Source: Nitrospirillum iridis
Lineage (GTDB): Bacteria; Pseudomonadota; Alphaproteobacteria; Azospirillales; Azospirillaceae
Direction of reading: 5' to 3'
DNA: 64,000 nucleotides
Assembly (NCBI RefSeq): GCF_014205765.1
Contig: NZ_JACIIZ010000021.1
Location: 1 to 64,000 of the forward strand
Notes under the pieces: model-generated
Database searches by the model: none
What the model was told of the DNA's origin: nothing
Seen by the model: the letters and a program-made list of their open reading frames with translations, nothing else
In this document: positions 26,219 through 35,242 of the stretch, piece after piece
Layout: each line of letters begins with the position of its first letter
Position numbering within the stretch: position 1 is the first letter of the stretch
Program-made: the position numbers and the translations under genes

Positions 26219-26593
26219 TTAATCGGCGGCCGCCACCTTGCGGGCCCGCTGCGCCGGCACCTTCTCATCCGGATGCAGCATCAGACGATCGACGCGGCCC
26301 CCCTCCACCAGATGGGTTCGCACGATCTCATCCACATCGCCGGTGGTGGCGCAGGTGTACCAGACCCCCTCGGGATAGATCACCAGCGTCGGCCCCAGCT
26401 CGCAGCGGTCCAGGCACCCGGCGGCGTTCACCCGCACACGCTTGCCAAGGCCCGCGTCCTTGGCGGCGGCCTTCATATGGTCGCGCAGGGCCTCCGACCC
26501 CTTTTCCTTGCAGCAGCCCCGGGGATGGCCCGCCGGCCGCTCATTGGTGCAAAAGAAAACATGCCGGTCGAAATAAGGTGCGGGATCGGTCAC
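26219..26593 (-). CDS. (2Fe-2S) ferredoxin domain protein (thioredoxin-like fold)
   Basis: 124 residues beginning at GTG 26593 (M/V-TDPAPYFDRHVFFC). The cysteine pattern C15-x11-C27 (or C28)...C60-x3-C64 is that of thioredoxin-fold [2Fe-2S] ferredoxins, as in the NuoE-like family and Aquifex/Azotobacter Fd. 'NAAGCLDRCELGPTLVIYPEGVWYTCATTGDVDEIVRTHL' is the conserved core. It is an electron carrier, partner unknown. The GTG overlaps the stop of the DUF6489 gene as GTGA, and the stop lies one base before the mnmE start. An open frame continues upstream to 26986 but overlaps the real DUF6489 gene. Confidence 0.9.
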   Translation of the reverse strand: MTDPAPYFDRHVFFCTNERPAGHPRGCCKEKGSEALRDHMKAAAKDAGLGKRVRVNAAGCLDRCELGPTLVIYPEGVWYTCATTGDVDEIVRTHLVEGGRVDRLMLHPDEKVPAQRARKVAAAD

Positions 26594-26844
26594 TTGGCAT
26601 CCTTTCCCCCGCCCATGGCGGAGGTCATCTGGTTCCACATCATTTTCTGCATCTGCTCGAAGCCCTGGATGCCCACGGGCAGCCAGGTCTTGAGCAGGGC
26701 ATCCGGGTCCATGGCGGCCAGGTTGGCGCTGATGCGGTCCTGCATCTGCCGCATCAGGGCGTCCTGCATGGGCTTCACGTCCGGCAGGCCTAAGAAAGCA
26801 CGCGCCTCTTCCGGGGTGCAATCGACGTCGACGGTGATTTTCAT
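26590..26844 (-). CDS. DUF6489-family protein
   Basis: 84 residues: MKITVDVDCTPEEARAFLGLPDVKPMQDALMRQMQDRISANLAAMDPDALLKTWLP... This small, Met/Gln-rich helical protein is conserved in alphaproteobacteria; I recognise it as DUF6489. The early part resembles a metal-poor 'CTPEEAR' helix motif and the rest is amphipathic helix with many Met. No signal peptide. It is coupled by GTGA overlap to the ferredoxin gene and is probably the first gene of the ferredoxin-mnmE run. Function unknown. Confidence 0.85.
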   Translation of the reverse strand: MKITVDVDCTPEEARAFLGLPDVKPMQDALMRQMQDRISANLAAMDPDALLKTWLPVGIQGFEQMQKMMWNQMTSAMGGGKDAK

Positions 26845-26941
26845 GGGACGGACCTTCCTGTTCGGGTGGGCTTGAGAGGCAACGCGCCGGGAAACGCATC
26901 GGAGTTATACACCCGGAATGACGCCTCTTTTTTCTGACCTT

Positions 26942-26963
26942 CACTGTAGCGGACGCTACAGTG
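26942..26963. promoter_or_regulatory. 22-base dyad, probable repressor operator
   Basis: Perfect inverted repeat: CACTGTAGCG, two-base spacer GA, CGCTACAGTG. The TGTAGCG-N2-CGCTACA geometry is typical of TetR-family operators. It lies between the divergent DUF6489 and DUF255 genes (98 and 59 bases from their starts) and could control either. No regulator gene is adjacent. Confidence 0.65.
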
Positions 26964-27021
26964 GGGGCAAAGCGGCACCGAACCATTCAACGACCGCATC
27001 CTTAAAAGAGCGTGGAAACCC

Positions 27022-29112
27022 ATGTCGGCACCGGACAGCAATCCCTCTCCAGCGGAAAACCTGCTGGTTCATGAAACCAGCCCCTATCTGCTGCAGCACA
27101 AGGACAATCCGGTGCACTGGCGCGCCTGGGGGCCGGAGGCGTTCGCCGAGGCGCGGGCCTCGGGCAAGCCCGTCCTGCTGTCGGTGGGTTATGCCGCCTG
27201 CCACTGGTGCCACGTCATGGCGCACGAAAGCTTCGAGAACGAGGCCATCGCCCAGCTGATGAACACCCTATTCGTCAACATCAAGGTGGACCGGGAGGAG
27301 CGTCCGGACGTGGACCAGGTCTACCAGCAGGCCCTGTCCCTGTTGGGCCAGCAGGGCGGCTGGCCGCTCACCATGTTCCTCACCCCAAAGGGGGAGCCCT
27401 TCTGGGGCGGCACCTACTTCCCACCGTCCAGCCGTTACGGCCGGCCCGGCTTCCCCGACGTGCTGCGCGGCGTGGCCGAGACCTACGCGCAGGACCCGGG
27501 CAAGGTGGGCCGCAACGTGAAGGCCCTGGGCGACGCGCTGACCCGCCTGTCGCGGGGCAACCCCGGCGGCGCCATCACCGGGGCCGCCCTGAACGCGGTG
27601 GCCGACCGCCTGGTGCGCGAGGTCGACCCCTTCCTGGGCGGCATCAACGGCGCCCCCAAATTCCCGCAGCCCAGCATCTTCGACCTGCTGTGGCGGGCCC
27701 ATCTGCGTACCGGCCGCGGCGACCTTCGCGACGCCGTCATCACCACGCTGACCCACATGGCCAACGGCGGCATCTACGACCATTTGGCCGGCGGCTTCGC
27801 CCGTTATTCCACGGACGAGCAGTGGCTGGTCCCCCATTTCGAGAAGATGCTGTACGACAACGCCCAGCTGGTGGCGCTGATGACCCAGGTGTGGCAGGGC
27901 ACGCGGGACCCGCTGCTGGAGGTCCGCGTCCGCGAAACCGTGGGATGGGTGCTGAATGAGATGAAGGTGCCGGGCGGGGGCTTCGGCGCGACGCTGGACG
28001 CGGATAGCGAGGGGGAGGAGGGTCGTTTCTACGTCTGGCGCAAGGCGGACATCGACCGCCTGCTGGGCGACGATGCCGAGCTGTTTTGCGCCCACTATGA
28101 CGTCACCGAGCTGGGCAACTGGGAAGGCCACACCATCCTGAACCGGCGCACACCCCTGGCGCCGGGCAGCGCGGAGGAAAACCGCCTGGCCCATGCCCGC
28201 GCCCGCCTGCTGAAGGCGCGGGCGCTGCGCATCCGCCCAGGCTGGGACGACAAGATGCTGGCCGATTGGAACGGCCTGATGATCGCCGCCCTGGCCCGCG
28301 CCGGCTTCGTCTTCGAGCAGCCCCGCTGGATCGAGGCCGCCATCGACGCCTATGGCCATGTTGTAACAAGCCTGCATCACACTGGCGGTGCCGAGGATGG
28401 CACGGGCGGCCTGGACCGCCTGTACCACAGCGGTCGCGGCGGCCGACCCCGCCATGCCGGTCTGCTGGAAGATTACGCCAACATGGGAAAGGCGGCGCTG
28501 ACCTTGCATGAGATCACCGGCGACACAGCCTTCCTGGACCAGGCGGTGCGCTGGACCGAGACGCTGGACCGGCATTTCTGGGATGAGGGCGACGGCGGCT
28601 ATTTCACCACGGCGGACGATGTGGGCGACCTGCTGGTGCGGCCCCGCCATGCCCATGACAACGCCGTGCCGGCCGGCAACGGCACCCAGCTGGGCAACCT
28701 GACGCGCCTGTGGCTGCTGACCGGGCAGGACCGCTACCGCGCCCGGGCCGACGCGCTGATGTCCGCTTTCAGCGGCGAACTGGAGCGCAACTTCTTCCCC
28801 CTGTCGACCTTCCTCAACATGGCGGAACTGCTGCTGGGCGGGGTGCATGTGGTGCTGGTGGGCGAGGGCGACGATTTGGAGCCCTTCAACGCCATATTGC
28901 GTACTCAATCCCGGCCCACGCTGGTGGTCAGCCGCCTGGCGCCGGGACAAAATTTGCCGGAACCTCACCCGGCGGCGGGCAAGACCATGGTTAATGGCCG
29001 GGCGACCGCCTATGTCTGTCAGGACATGCGGTGTTCTTTGCCGGTGACCGAACCGGACGCCTTGGCCGACCTGCTGGCCGCGGCCCTGCCGGCCGGTGAC
29101 CCCGTTTTGTGA
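27022..29112 (+). CDS. DUF255 / thioredoxin-domain protein (YyaL/SSP411 family)
   Basis: 696 residues, normal for the YyaL/spermatogenesis-associated-20 family. The N-terminal DUF255 thioredoxin-like domain reads '[32 protein letters not shown]' and has the CHWC pair at C60/C63 in '[20 protein letters not shown]'. '[36 protein letters not shown]' follows. The C-terminal ~500 residues form an alpha/alpha-barrel reminiscent of six-hairpin glycosidases ('[35 protein letters not shown]', '[16 protein letters not shown]', '[10 protein letters not shown]'). The biochemical role of the family is not established. Standalone gene with a dyad upstream. Confidence 0.9.
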   Translation: MSAPDSNPSPAENLLVHETSPYLLQHKDNPVHWRAWGPEAFAEARASGKPVLLSVGYAACHWCHVMAHESFENEAIAQLMNTLFVNIKVDREERPDVDQVYQQALSLLGQQGGWPLTMFLTPKGEPFWGGTYFPPSSRYGRPGFPDVLRGVAETYAQDPGKVGRNVKALGDALTRLSRGNPGGAITGAALNAVADRLVREVDPFLGGINGAPKFPQPSIFDLLWRAHLRTGRGDLRDAVITTLTHMANGGIYDHLAGGFARYSTDEQWLVPHFEKMLYDNAQLVALMTQVWQGTRDPLLEVRVRETVGWVLNEMKVPGGGFGATLDADSEGEEGRFYVWRKADIDRLLGDDAELFCAHYDVTELGNWEGHTILNRRTPLAPGSAEENRLAHARARLLKARALRIRPGWDDKMLADWNGLMIAALARAGFVFEQPRWIEAAIDAYGHVVTSLHHTGGAEDGTGGLDRLYHSGRGGRPRHAGLLEDYANMGKAALTLHEITGDTAFLDQAVRWTETLDRHFWDEGDGGYFTTADDVGDLLVRPRHAHDNAVPAGNGTQLGNLTRLWLLTGQDRYRARADALMSAFSGELERNFFPLSTFLNMAELLLGGVHVVLVGEGDDLEPFNAILRTQSRPTLVVSRLAPGQNLPEPHPAAGKTMVNGRATAYVCQDMRCSLPVTEPDALADLLAAALPAGDPVL

Positions 29113-29209
29113 TGGGCGTCCGGGTGACAGACCACCAGACGACGGTTATTATAAAACGATGCGTGTTTTAACCATAAGTGTTTAACAACCAAATCAAAGG
29201 GGTAGTGCC

Positions 29210-29905
29210 ATGACCACAGTGACGATCGAAGCCACCGATGGCGGCAGTTTCGGCGGGTACCTGGCGATCCCGAGCAGCGGCGCGGGGCCCGGCCTGGTGC
29301 TCATCCAGGAGATCTTCGGCGTCAACGCCAACATGCGCGCGCTCTGCGACCATTACGCCGCCCTGGGCTACACCGCCCTGTGTCCCGACCTCTTCTGGCG
29401 GCAGGAACCGGGCGTGCAGTTGACCGACAAGACCGAGGCCGAATGGCAGCGGGCCTTCCAGCTGTACAATGGCTTCAGCGAGGCCAGCGGCGTTGAGGAC
29501 CTGATCGCCACCGTCAACTTCCTGCGCGAGCATGAGGCCACCGGCCGCAAGGTGGGCACGCTGGGCTATTGCCTGGGCGGCAAGCTGGCCTTCCTGATGG
29601 CCACCCGCTCGGACGCCGACGCCAACGTCAGCTACTATGGCGTGGGCCTGGACAATGCCGTCGGTGAGATCAGCGCCATCACCAAGCCGCTGCTGCTGCA
29701 CACCGCCGGCAAGGACAAATTCTCCTCCGACGAGGTGCGGGAGAAGGTGAGCGCGGCCATCACCGGCAACCACCTGATCACCCAGCATGTGTATGCCGAG
29801 CAGGACCACGCCTTCGCCCGCGTGGGTGGCCAGCATTACGATGCCGCCGCCGCCGACCTCGCCAACCAGCGCACGGCCGCCTTCCTGAAAGAGACGCTGT
29901 CTTAA
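29210..29905 (+). CDS. Dienelactone hydrolase family protein
   Basis: 231-residue alpha/beta-hydrolase. The nucleophile elbow is GYCLGG with Cys (C121) rather than Ser, as in true dienelactone hydrolases. D169 ('AGKDKFSSDE') and H200 ('AEQDHAFAR') complete a C-D-H triad. 'LIQEIFGVNANMRALCDHYAALGYTALCPDLFWR' carries the family's conserved Glu (QE-IFG). DLH enzymes hydrolyse dienelactones in aromatic catabolism, but many chromosomal paralogues, like this lone copy, have unknown natural substrates. It precedes the quinone reductase by 73 bases in the same direction. Confidence 0.93.
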   Translation: MTTVTIEATDGGSFGGYLAIPSSGAGPGLVLIQEIFGVNANMRALCDHYAALGYTALCPDLFWRQEPGVQLTDKTEAEWQRAFQLYNGFSEASGVEDLIATVNFLREHEATGRKVGTLGYCLGGKLAFLMATRSDADANVSYYGVGLDNAVGEISAITKPLLLHTAGKDKFSSDEVREKVSAAITGNHLITQHVYAEQDHAFARVGGQHYDAAAADLANQRTAAFLKETLS

Positions 29906-29978
29906 GCTTCTCCCTCAAGGTCGGGCGCCACCCGCCCGACCCGTTCCCCTCATCGCCCAAGAGCTTCAGGAGCCTGAC

Positions 29979-30953
29979 ATGGTCCACGCCATCCGTATCC
30001 ACCAGACCGGCGGCCCGGAGGTGATGAAGTGGGAAGAGGTGTCGGTGGGTGAGCCCGGCCCCGGCCAGGTCCGCCTGCGCCAGACGGCGGTGGGCCTGAA
30101 CTACATCGACGTCTATGTCCGCACCGGCCTCTACAAGAACCCGTTGCCGCTGATCCCCGGCATGGAGGCCGCGGGCGTAGTGGAGGCGGTGGGGCCGGAT
30201 GTTCAAGACATCAAGGTCGGCGACCGCGTCGGCTATTGCACCGGCGGCACCGGCGGCTATGCCGAGGCGCGGCTGTATCCAGCCGACCGCCTGATCCACC
30301 TGCCGGACGGCATCGATGATCAGACCGGCGCCGCCATGCTGCTGCAGGGCCTGACCGCCCACTATCTGCTTCACCGGACCTTCCCGGTGAAGCCAGGCCA
30401 GACCATCCTGTTCCATGCCGCCGCCGGCGGCGTGGGGCTGATCGCCTGCCAGTGGGCCAAGGCCATGGGCGCCACCGTCATCGGCACGGTGGGGTCGGAC
30501 GAGAAGGCGGAACTGGCCCGGGCCAACGGCTGCGACCACACCATCGTCTATACGCGCGAGAACTTCGTGGAGCGGGTGAAGCAGATCACCGATGGCCAGG
30601 GTGTGCCCGTCGTCTATGACAGCATCGGCAAGGACACCTTCTACCAGAGCCTGGATTGCCTCAGCCGCCTGGGCACCATGGTCAGCTTCGGCAACGCCTC
30701 GGGCCCCGTGGGTGCCGTCGACATCGGCATCCTGAACACCAAGGGCTCACTGTTCCTGACCCGGCCGTCGCTGGGCGGCTACGTCGCCACCACCAAGGAA
30801 CTGCGCGACAGCGCCAATGACCTGTTCGCCGCCGTGCTGTCGAACAAGGTGAAGATCGACGTGCGCCAGACCTTCGCCCTGAAGGACGCCGCCCAGGCCC
30901 ACATCGCCCTGGAATCCCGCCGCACCACCGGCTCCACCGTGCTGCTGCCGTAA
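29979..30953 (+). CDS. qor: NADPH:quinone reductase (MDR family)
   Basis: 324 residues, the length of E. coli QOR. It is a zinc-free medium-chain dehydrogenase/reductase that reduces quinones with NADPH. 'AIRIHQTGGPEVMKWEEV' and 'VGLNYIDVYVRTGLYKNPLPLIPGMEAAGVVEAVG' form the N-terminal catalytic domain. The NADPH-binding motif is 'AAAGGVGLIACQWAKAMGATVIGTVGS', and 'VYDSIGKDTFYQSLDCLSRLGTMVSFGNASG' is QOR-specific. No structural zinc cysteines are present, as expected. It may be co-transcribed with the dienelactone hydrolase upstream and the DUF29 gene 47 bases downstream. Confidence 0.93.
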   Translation: MVHAIRIHQTGGPEVMKWEEVSVGEPGPGQVRLRQTAVGLNYIDVYVRTGLYKNPLPLIPGMEAAGVVEAVGPDVQDIKVGDRVGYCTGGTGGYAEARLYPADRLIHLPDGIDDQTGAAMLLQGLTAHYLLHRTFPVKPGQTILFHAAAGGVGLIACQWAKAMGATVIGTVGSDEKAELARANGCDHTIVYTRENFVERVKQITDGQGVPVVYDSIGKDTFYQSLDCLSRLGTMVSFGNASGPVGAVDIGILNTKGSLFLTRPSLGGYVATTKELRDSANDLFAAVLSNKVKIDVRQTFALKDAAQAHIALESRRTTGSTVLLP

Positions 30954-31000
30954 AATCGCGGTATAGTACGGGTGGCCCTGAGGTCACCGGAGGCACCGAC

Positions 31001-31456
31001 ATGCCTGATTCCAGAAACCCTCTCTACGATCAGGATTTCTATGCCTGGGCGACCGAGCAGGCCGCCCTGCTGCGGGCGGGCAAACTGGCCGACGCCGATG
31101 TCGCCCACATCGCGGAGGAGATCGAGAGCATGGGCCGGACCGAAAAGCGCGAACTGATCAGCCGCCTGACGGTCCTGCTGCTCCATCTTCTGAAATGGCA
31201 ATTCCAGCCCACCCATCGAGGCCCGTCCTGGCGCCTGTCCATCGCCAACGCGCGCGATGACCTGACGGATCATCTGGGCGACAATCCCAGCCTGAAATCA
31301 CAACTGGATGTGTCCGTCGCCTCGGCCTACCGACGCGCCCGTCGCCAGGCGTCGATGGAGACCGGCCACCCCGAGAACCGCTTCCCCGAGATCTGCCCCT
31401 GGGCCTACAGCCAGTTCATGGCGGAAGATTTCTGGCCCCAGTCCGATGCCGACTGA
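31001..31456 (+). CDS. DUF29 family protein
   Basis: 151 residues: 'LYDQDFYAWATEQAALLRAGKLADADVAHIAEEIESMGRTEKRELISRLTVLLLHLLKWQFQP' is the hallmark of the DUF29 family, a small helical protein widespread and often multi-copy in cyanobacteria and alphaproteobacteria. 'SWRLSIANARDDLTDHL' and 'RFPEICPWAYSQFMAEDFWP' are also typical. No catalytic residues are known for the family. It ends one base before the converging dnaQ stop, so the two transcripts may overlap. Confidence 0.92.
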   Translation: MPDSRNPLYDQDFYAWATEQAALLRAGKLADADVAHIAEEIESMGRTEKRELISRLTVLLLHLLKWQFQPTHRGPSWRLSIANARDDLTDHLGDNPSLKSQLDVSVASAYRRARRQASMETGHPENRFPEICPWAYSQFMAEDFWPQSDAD

Positions 31457-31457
31457 G

Positions 31458-32171
31458 CTATGCGCCGGATGAGACCGCCGCCGGCTCCTCGCCCGCCAGC
31501 CACAGCGGCGACTTGATGGACTTGAGAAAGGCGGCGTGGGCTTCCAGCTCTTCCGCCGAGGCCGCGTGGGGGCGGGGGGCACGGTAGGCCCTGCTTTCCT
31601 CGACCACCGCCAGGCCGACCTCCGCCACCTTGACGGTGGCGCCCAGCACCAGGTCGGGCTGGCGGCCGCCCAGCAGTTCCAGGTAGACCTCGGCCAGAAG
31701 TTGGGCGTCGAGCAGGGCGCCGTGATAGGTGCGGCCGGAATTGTCCACGCCGAAGCGGCGGCACAGGGCATCCAGGCTGGCCGGCGCGCCGGGGAAACGC
31801 TTGCGCGCCATGACCACGGTATCGATCGACCGGGACATGGGCATGGTCTTCAGACCCAGCCGCGTGAACTCCGCGTTCAGGAAGGCCATGTCGAAGCTGG
31901 CGTTGTGGATGATCAACGGGCTGTCCTGGATGAAATCCAGAAAGTCGCCGACGACCGCCGCGAACACCGGCTTGTCCGCCAGGAAGGCGGACGACAGGCC
32001 GTGCACCGCCTCGGCCTCCGCCGGCATGTCACGCTCCGGGTTGAGGTAGGCGTGCCAGCTGTTGCCTGTCGCGACATGGTTCAGCAGTTCCACGCAGCCG
32101 ATTTCCACCACGCGATCGCCGCTCAGCGCGTTGACGCCGGTGGTTTCGGTATCGAGAACGATTTCGCGCAT
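31458..32171 (-). CDS. dnaQ: DNA polymerase III epsilon subunit (proofreading exonuclease)
   Basis: 237 residues. The DEDDh 3'-5' exonuclease removes misincorporated bases during replication. Exo I is 'IVLDTETTG' (D, E), Exo II is 'LIIHNASFDMAFLNAEF' (D), and Exo III is 'YHGALLDAQLLAEVYLEL' (H and D). 'RVVEIGCVELLN' and 'SLDALCRRFGVDNSGRT' are conserved in DnaQ. The C-terminal tail after residue 190 should bind the alpha subunit. It is the last gene of a minus-strand run with coaE, aroE and maf. Confidence 0.96.
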   Translation of the reverse strand: MREIVLDTETTGVNALSGDRVVEIGCVELLNHVATGNSWHAYLNPERDMPAEAEAVHGLSSAFLADKPVFAAVVGDFLDFIQDSPLIIHNASFDMAFLNAEFTRLGLKTMPMSRSIDTVVMARKRFPGAPASLDALCRRFGVDNSGRTYHGALLDAQLLAEVYLELLGGRQPDLVLGATVKVAEVGLAVVEESRAYRAPRPHAASAEELEAHAAFLKSIKSPLWLAGEEPAAVSSGA

Positions 32172-32180
32172 GGAAACGGA

Positions 32181-32825
32181 CTACCTGGCTCTGTGGATCA
32201 CGGCGGGGCGGGACCGGGGCGGCCATATCCGGCCACGCTGCCCGGACAGCAGTGTGACGATGGCGGCCAGCCGCCGCAAGGTCAGCGCGCGGCCCAGGCC
32301 CGTGGGCACGACGAAATCCGCCCGGCGCCGCTTTTCGGCATCGGGCATCTGCCGGCGCAGGATGACCGCCAGCTTGGCCGGGGTCATGCCCGGCCGGGCC
32401 AGCACCCGGCTGCGCTGCAGGCTGAGCGGCGCGGAAACGACGGCCACCCGGTCGCAATGCGCCTGACCGCCGGTTTCGAACAATAGGGGCACGTCCAGCA
32501 CCGCCACCCTGGCACCGGAGGCCGCGGCCCTGCGCAGGAAGCGCTCGCGGGCGCGGCCCACCAGGGGGTGGACGATGGCTTCCAGCCGCCTCAGCGCCGG
32601 GCTGTTGCCCATGACCGCCGCCGACAACAGCTGCCGGTCCACCGCCCCGTCCCGCACCACCCCGGGGAAGGCCCGGGCGATGGGGGCCACCGCCTCCCCG
32701 CCCTTGGCGTAAAGGCGATGCACGGTGGCGTCGCTGTCATGCACGGGGCAACCCAGGCGGCGCAGCATGGCGGCGGCCGTCGACTTGCCCATGCCGATAG
32801 ACCCGGTGAGGCCCAGCACCATCAT
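32181..32825 (-). CDS. coaE: Dephospho-CoA kinase
   Basis: 214 residues. It catalyses the last step of coenzyme A synthesis, phosphorylating the ribose 3'-OH of dephospho-CoA with ATP. The P-loop is '[17 protein letters not shown]'. '[23 protein letters not shown]' binds dephospho-CoA, '[17 protein letters not shown]' and '[27 protein letters not shown]' are family motifs, and '[20 protein letters not shown]' is the C-terminal lid. It is 6 bases downstream of aroE and 9 bases upstream of dnaQ, so these are co-transcribed. Confidence 0.96.
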   Translation of the reverse strand: MMVLGLTGSIGMGKSTAAAMLRRLGCPVHDSDATVHRLYAKGGEAVAPIARAFPGVVRDGAVDRQLLSAAVMGNSPALRRLEAIVHPLVGRARERFLRRAAASGARVAVLDVPLLFETGGQAHCDRVAVVSAPLSLQRSRVLARPGMTPAKLAVILRRQMPDAEKRRRADFVVPTGLGRALTLRRLAAIVTLLSGQRGRIWPPRSRPAVIHRAR

Positions 32826-32831
32826 CGGGCG

Positions 32832-33680
32832 TCAGTCCCCGAACACGGCGCGGTACAGGGCATCGGTCACCACCGGCGCCCGGCCGAACCAGGCCTCGAA
32901 GCCCGGCCGGCCCTGGTGCAGCAGCATACCCCGACCATCGACCGTGACATTGCCCCGCGCCCGGGCCGCAACCAGCAGCGGCGTGTCGACGGGCGTGTAG
33001 ACGATGTCGGTCACCACCGCGTCCAGCGGCAACGCCTCCAGATCAAGGTCCAGCGGCGACTGGCCCGCCATGCCCTGGGTGGTCGCGTTGGCCACCAGGC
33101 CGGCACCGGAAAGCGCGTCCCGCCGCTCCTCCCAGGCCATGGCCGTTATCGGGCACTGGATGCCGCCGCCCAGGTCGGCCACCAGCTCCCGCGCCCGGGC
33201 CAGGGTGCGGTTCACCAGGCGGATCTCCGGCACGCCGGCATCGGCCAGGGCCACGACCAGCGACCGGGCGGCACCGCCGGCACCGATGATGACGGCGGGT
33301 CCCGCCGTCGCCGCCCAATCCGGCGCGCCGGCCTTCAGGTTCCCGATGAAGCCGAAGCCGTCGGTGTTGCGGCCCTCCAAGGTGCCGTCCGCGTGCACGA
33401 TGACGGTGTTGACGGCACCCATGCGCCGGGCCGTCTCATCCACCCAGTCCACGGTACGGAACGCGGCCTCCTTGTGGGGAACGGTGACGTTGCAGCCGAC
33501 GAAGCCCAGGGCGGGCAGGGCGCGCAGGGCTTGCTCGATCCGGTCGGGCGGTACGGCCAGGGGCACGTAGGCGCCATCAATGCCGTATTCCGCCAGCCAA
33601 TGCCCATGCAGGCGCGGGCTGCGGCTGTGCCCCACCGGCCAGCCCATGACGCCGGCCACTCTCGCCTTGCCACTTATCAT
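32832..33680 (-). CDS. aroE: Shikimate dehydrogenase
   Basis: 282 residues. It reduces 3-dehydroshikimate to shikimate with NADPH in aromatic amino-acid synthesis. 'GWPVGHSRSPRLHGHWLAEYG' holds the shikimate-binding Ser pair, 'GCNVTVPHKEAAFRTVDWVD' holds the catalytic Lys, 'NTDGFGFIGNL' carries the substrate Asn/Asp, and 'VIIGAGGAARSLVVALADAG' is the NADP-binding loop. 'EAWFGRAPVVTDALYRAVFG' is the usual end. It sits in the conserved maf-aroE-coaE-dnaQ block; the gap to maf is 17 bases. Confidence 0.97.
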   Translation of the reverse strand: MISGKARVAGVMGWPVGHSRSPRLHGHWLAEYGIDGAYVPLAVPPDRIEQALRALPALGFVGCNVTVPHKEAAFRTVDWVDETARRMGAVNTVIVHADGTLEGRNTDGFGFIGNLKAGAPDWAATAGPAVIIGAGGAARSLVVALADAGVPEIRLVNRTLARARELVADLGGGIQCPITAMAWEERRDALSGAGLVANATTQGMAGQSPLDLDLEALPLDAVVTDIVYTPVDTPLLVAARARGNVTVDGRGMLLHQGRPGFEAWFGRAPVVTDALYRAVFGD

Positions 33681-33697
33681 GACGGAAAATCCGCTTC

Positions 33698-34327
33698 TCA
33701 GCTGGGCAACACGCCGCGAACCCGCAGGAAACCCAGCAGGGGCAGCAGCGGCAGGCCCAGGATGGTGAAATGGTCACCGGCCACGCGGGTGAACAGCTGG
33801 GCGCCCAGGGCCTCCAGCTGGTAACCGCCCACCGATGTCAGCACGGCGTCGCCGGTGGCATCCAGATAGCGCTCGATGAACGTGTCGCTCAGCGGACGCA
33901 TGGTCAGCTTGGCCTGGTCGGTCTGGTGCCAGATGCGGCTGTTGTTGTGGAACAGCACGGCGGTGGTGACCAGGCGATGGGTGCGGCCCGACAGGGCGCG
34001 CAACTGCTCCGCGGCACCGGCGCGATCCTCCGGCTTGTCGAACCAGCGGCCCTCACACTCCAACATCTGGTCCGCGCCGATGACGTAGGCGCCCGGCACC
34101 TTGGCCGCCACCCGCGAGGCCTTCAGGTCGGCCAGCGCTTCGGCCGTCTCTTCCACCGTCAGGCCAGCGGCCTTGCAGGAGAGCTTGACCTCCTCCTCAT
34201 CCACGCCGGGCCGGTGGGCCACGACTTCCAAGCCGGCCTGGCGCAGCAGGCTGACGCGCGTCAGGCTGCCCGACGCCAACACCACCGGCTGTGACGACAG
34301 GGCCGGCGGAAAATCTTCAGACGACAT
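33698..34327 (-). CDS. maf: Maf-family nucleotide pyrophosphatase
   Basis: 209 residues. It hydrolyses non-canonical or modified nucleoside triphosphates to the monophosphate. 'VVLASGSLTRVSLLRQAGLEVVAHRPGVDEEEVK' is the N-terminal Maf motif (LASxSxxR), 'YVIGADQMLECEGRWFDKPEDRAGAAEQLRALSGRTHRLVTTAVLF' carries the conserved Asp and the S-G-(R/K)-x-H, and 'GGYQLEALGAQLFTRVAGDHFTILGLPLLPLLGFL' is the C-terminal signature. Whether it is the dTTP/UTP or m7GTP subclass is not clear. It follows the PPDK-regulator gene by 6 bases in the origin-left operon. Confidence 0.93.
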   Translation of the reverse strand: MSSEDFPPALSSQPVVLASGSLTRVSLLRQAGLEVVAHRPGVDEEEVKLSCKAAGLTVEETAEALADLKASRVAAKVPGAYVIGADQMLECEGRWFDKPEDRAGAAEQLRALSGRTHRLVTTAVLFHNNSRIWHQTDQAKLTMRPLSDTFIERYLDATGDAVLTSVGGYQLEALGAQLFTRVAGDHFTILGLPLLPLLGFLRVRGVLPS

Positions 34328-34333
34328 GAATAT

Positions 34334-35242
34334 TCACATTCCCGAATGCGGCAGGCGGGGCGACAGGCGCGGCCCTTCGGCCGGCTCCCCCACCGGGTTG
34401 ATGGGTTCCGCCCCCGCCGGCCGGCGGCGCGCCAGCAGCATGAGGATTTCAGCCGCCGTCTCCTCGATGGAGCGGCGGGTGACGTCGAGAACGGGCCAGC
34501 CCTTGCGGCTGTAGAGGCGCCGCGCCTCCGACAACTCGGACCGCACCTGTTCGGGATCGACGTAGCTGGTCTCCTCCCCCTGGTTCAACAGGCGCAACCG
34601 GTTGCGGCGGATTTGGATCAGGCGCTCCGGGTCCTTGGTCAGGCCCACCACCAGCGGACGGGACACCTGGTCCAGCTCGGGCGGCAGGGGACAGCCGGGA
34701 ACGAAGGGGATGTTGGCCGCCTTGATGCCGCGATTGGCCAGATAGATGCAGGTCGGCGTCTTGGAGGTGCGCGACACGCCCACCAGGATGACGTCGGCCT
34801 GATGCAGTTCCCACGCCGTCTGGCCGTCATCATGGCCCAGGGCGAAGTCCATGGCGTCGATTCGGCTGAAATATTCAGCATCCAGGGCGTGCTGGCGGCC
34901 CGGCTGGCTCTGCGACTCCAGGCCCAGATATGCGGCCAGGGAGTTGATCAAATGGTCCAGCACCGGGACGCAGGGCGTGCCGATCTCGCGGCAGGTCTCC
35001 TGCAAACGGCGGCGCAGCCGCTCATTCACCAGGGTGAACATCACCAGGCCCGGGTTATCGCGGATACCGTCGATGACCATTTCCAGCTGCCGCTCGGTGC
35101 GGACCAGGTTCCAGAAATGTTCGACGGGCTCCACCTGGTCGAACTGCGAGACGCAGGCGCGGGCCACGGAGTTGATGGTCTCACCCGTGGCGTCGGACAC
35201 CAGGTGCAGGTGGAATTCCTTGGTTTGAGGCGTCTGGGTCAA
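34334..35242 (-). CDS. PPDK/PEP synthetase regulatory protein (DUF299 kinase/phosphorylase)
   Basis: About 302 residues. It reversibly phosphorylates pyruvate,phosphate dikinase or PEP synthetase using ADP and phosphate. 'FHLHLVSDATGETINSVARACVSQF' is the family start, and 'VILVGVSRTSKTPTCIYLANRGIKAANIPFVPG' contains the P-loop (GVSRTSKT). 'GLTKDPERLIQIRRNRL' and 'YVDPEQVRSELSEARRLYSRKGWPVLDVTRRSIEETAAEIL' follow. The start is a TTG at 35242 with GGGAG 7 bases before it; the longer open frame to 35446 runs through the origin region. It corresponds to the gene that flanks oriC opposite hemE in Rickettsia and Caulobacter relatives. Confidence 0.88.
   Translation of the reverse strand: MTQTPQTKEFHLHLVSDATGETINSVARACVSQFDQVEPVEHFWNLVRTERQLEMVIDGIRDNPGLVMFTLVNERLRRRLQETCREIGTPCVPVLDHLINSLAAYLGLESQSQPGRQHALDAEYFSRIDAMDFALGHDDGQTAWELHQADVILVGVSRTSKTPTCIYLANRGIKAANIPFVPGCPLPPELDQVSRPLVVGLTKDPERLIQIRRNRLRLLNQGEETSYVDPEQVRSELSEARRLYSRKGWPVLDVTRRSIEETAAEILMLLARRRPAGAEPINPVGEPAEGPRLSPRLPHSGM

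Noticed and set aside
26594-26986. Extended N-terminus of the ferredoxin gene
   Set aside because: Overlaps the recognised DUF6489 gene in another frame; GTG at 26593 with GTGA coupling is better.
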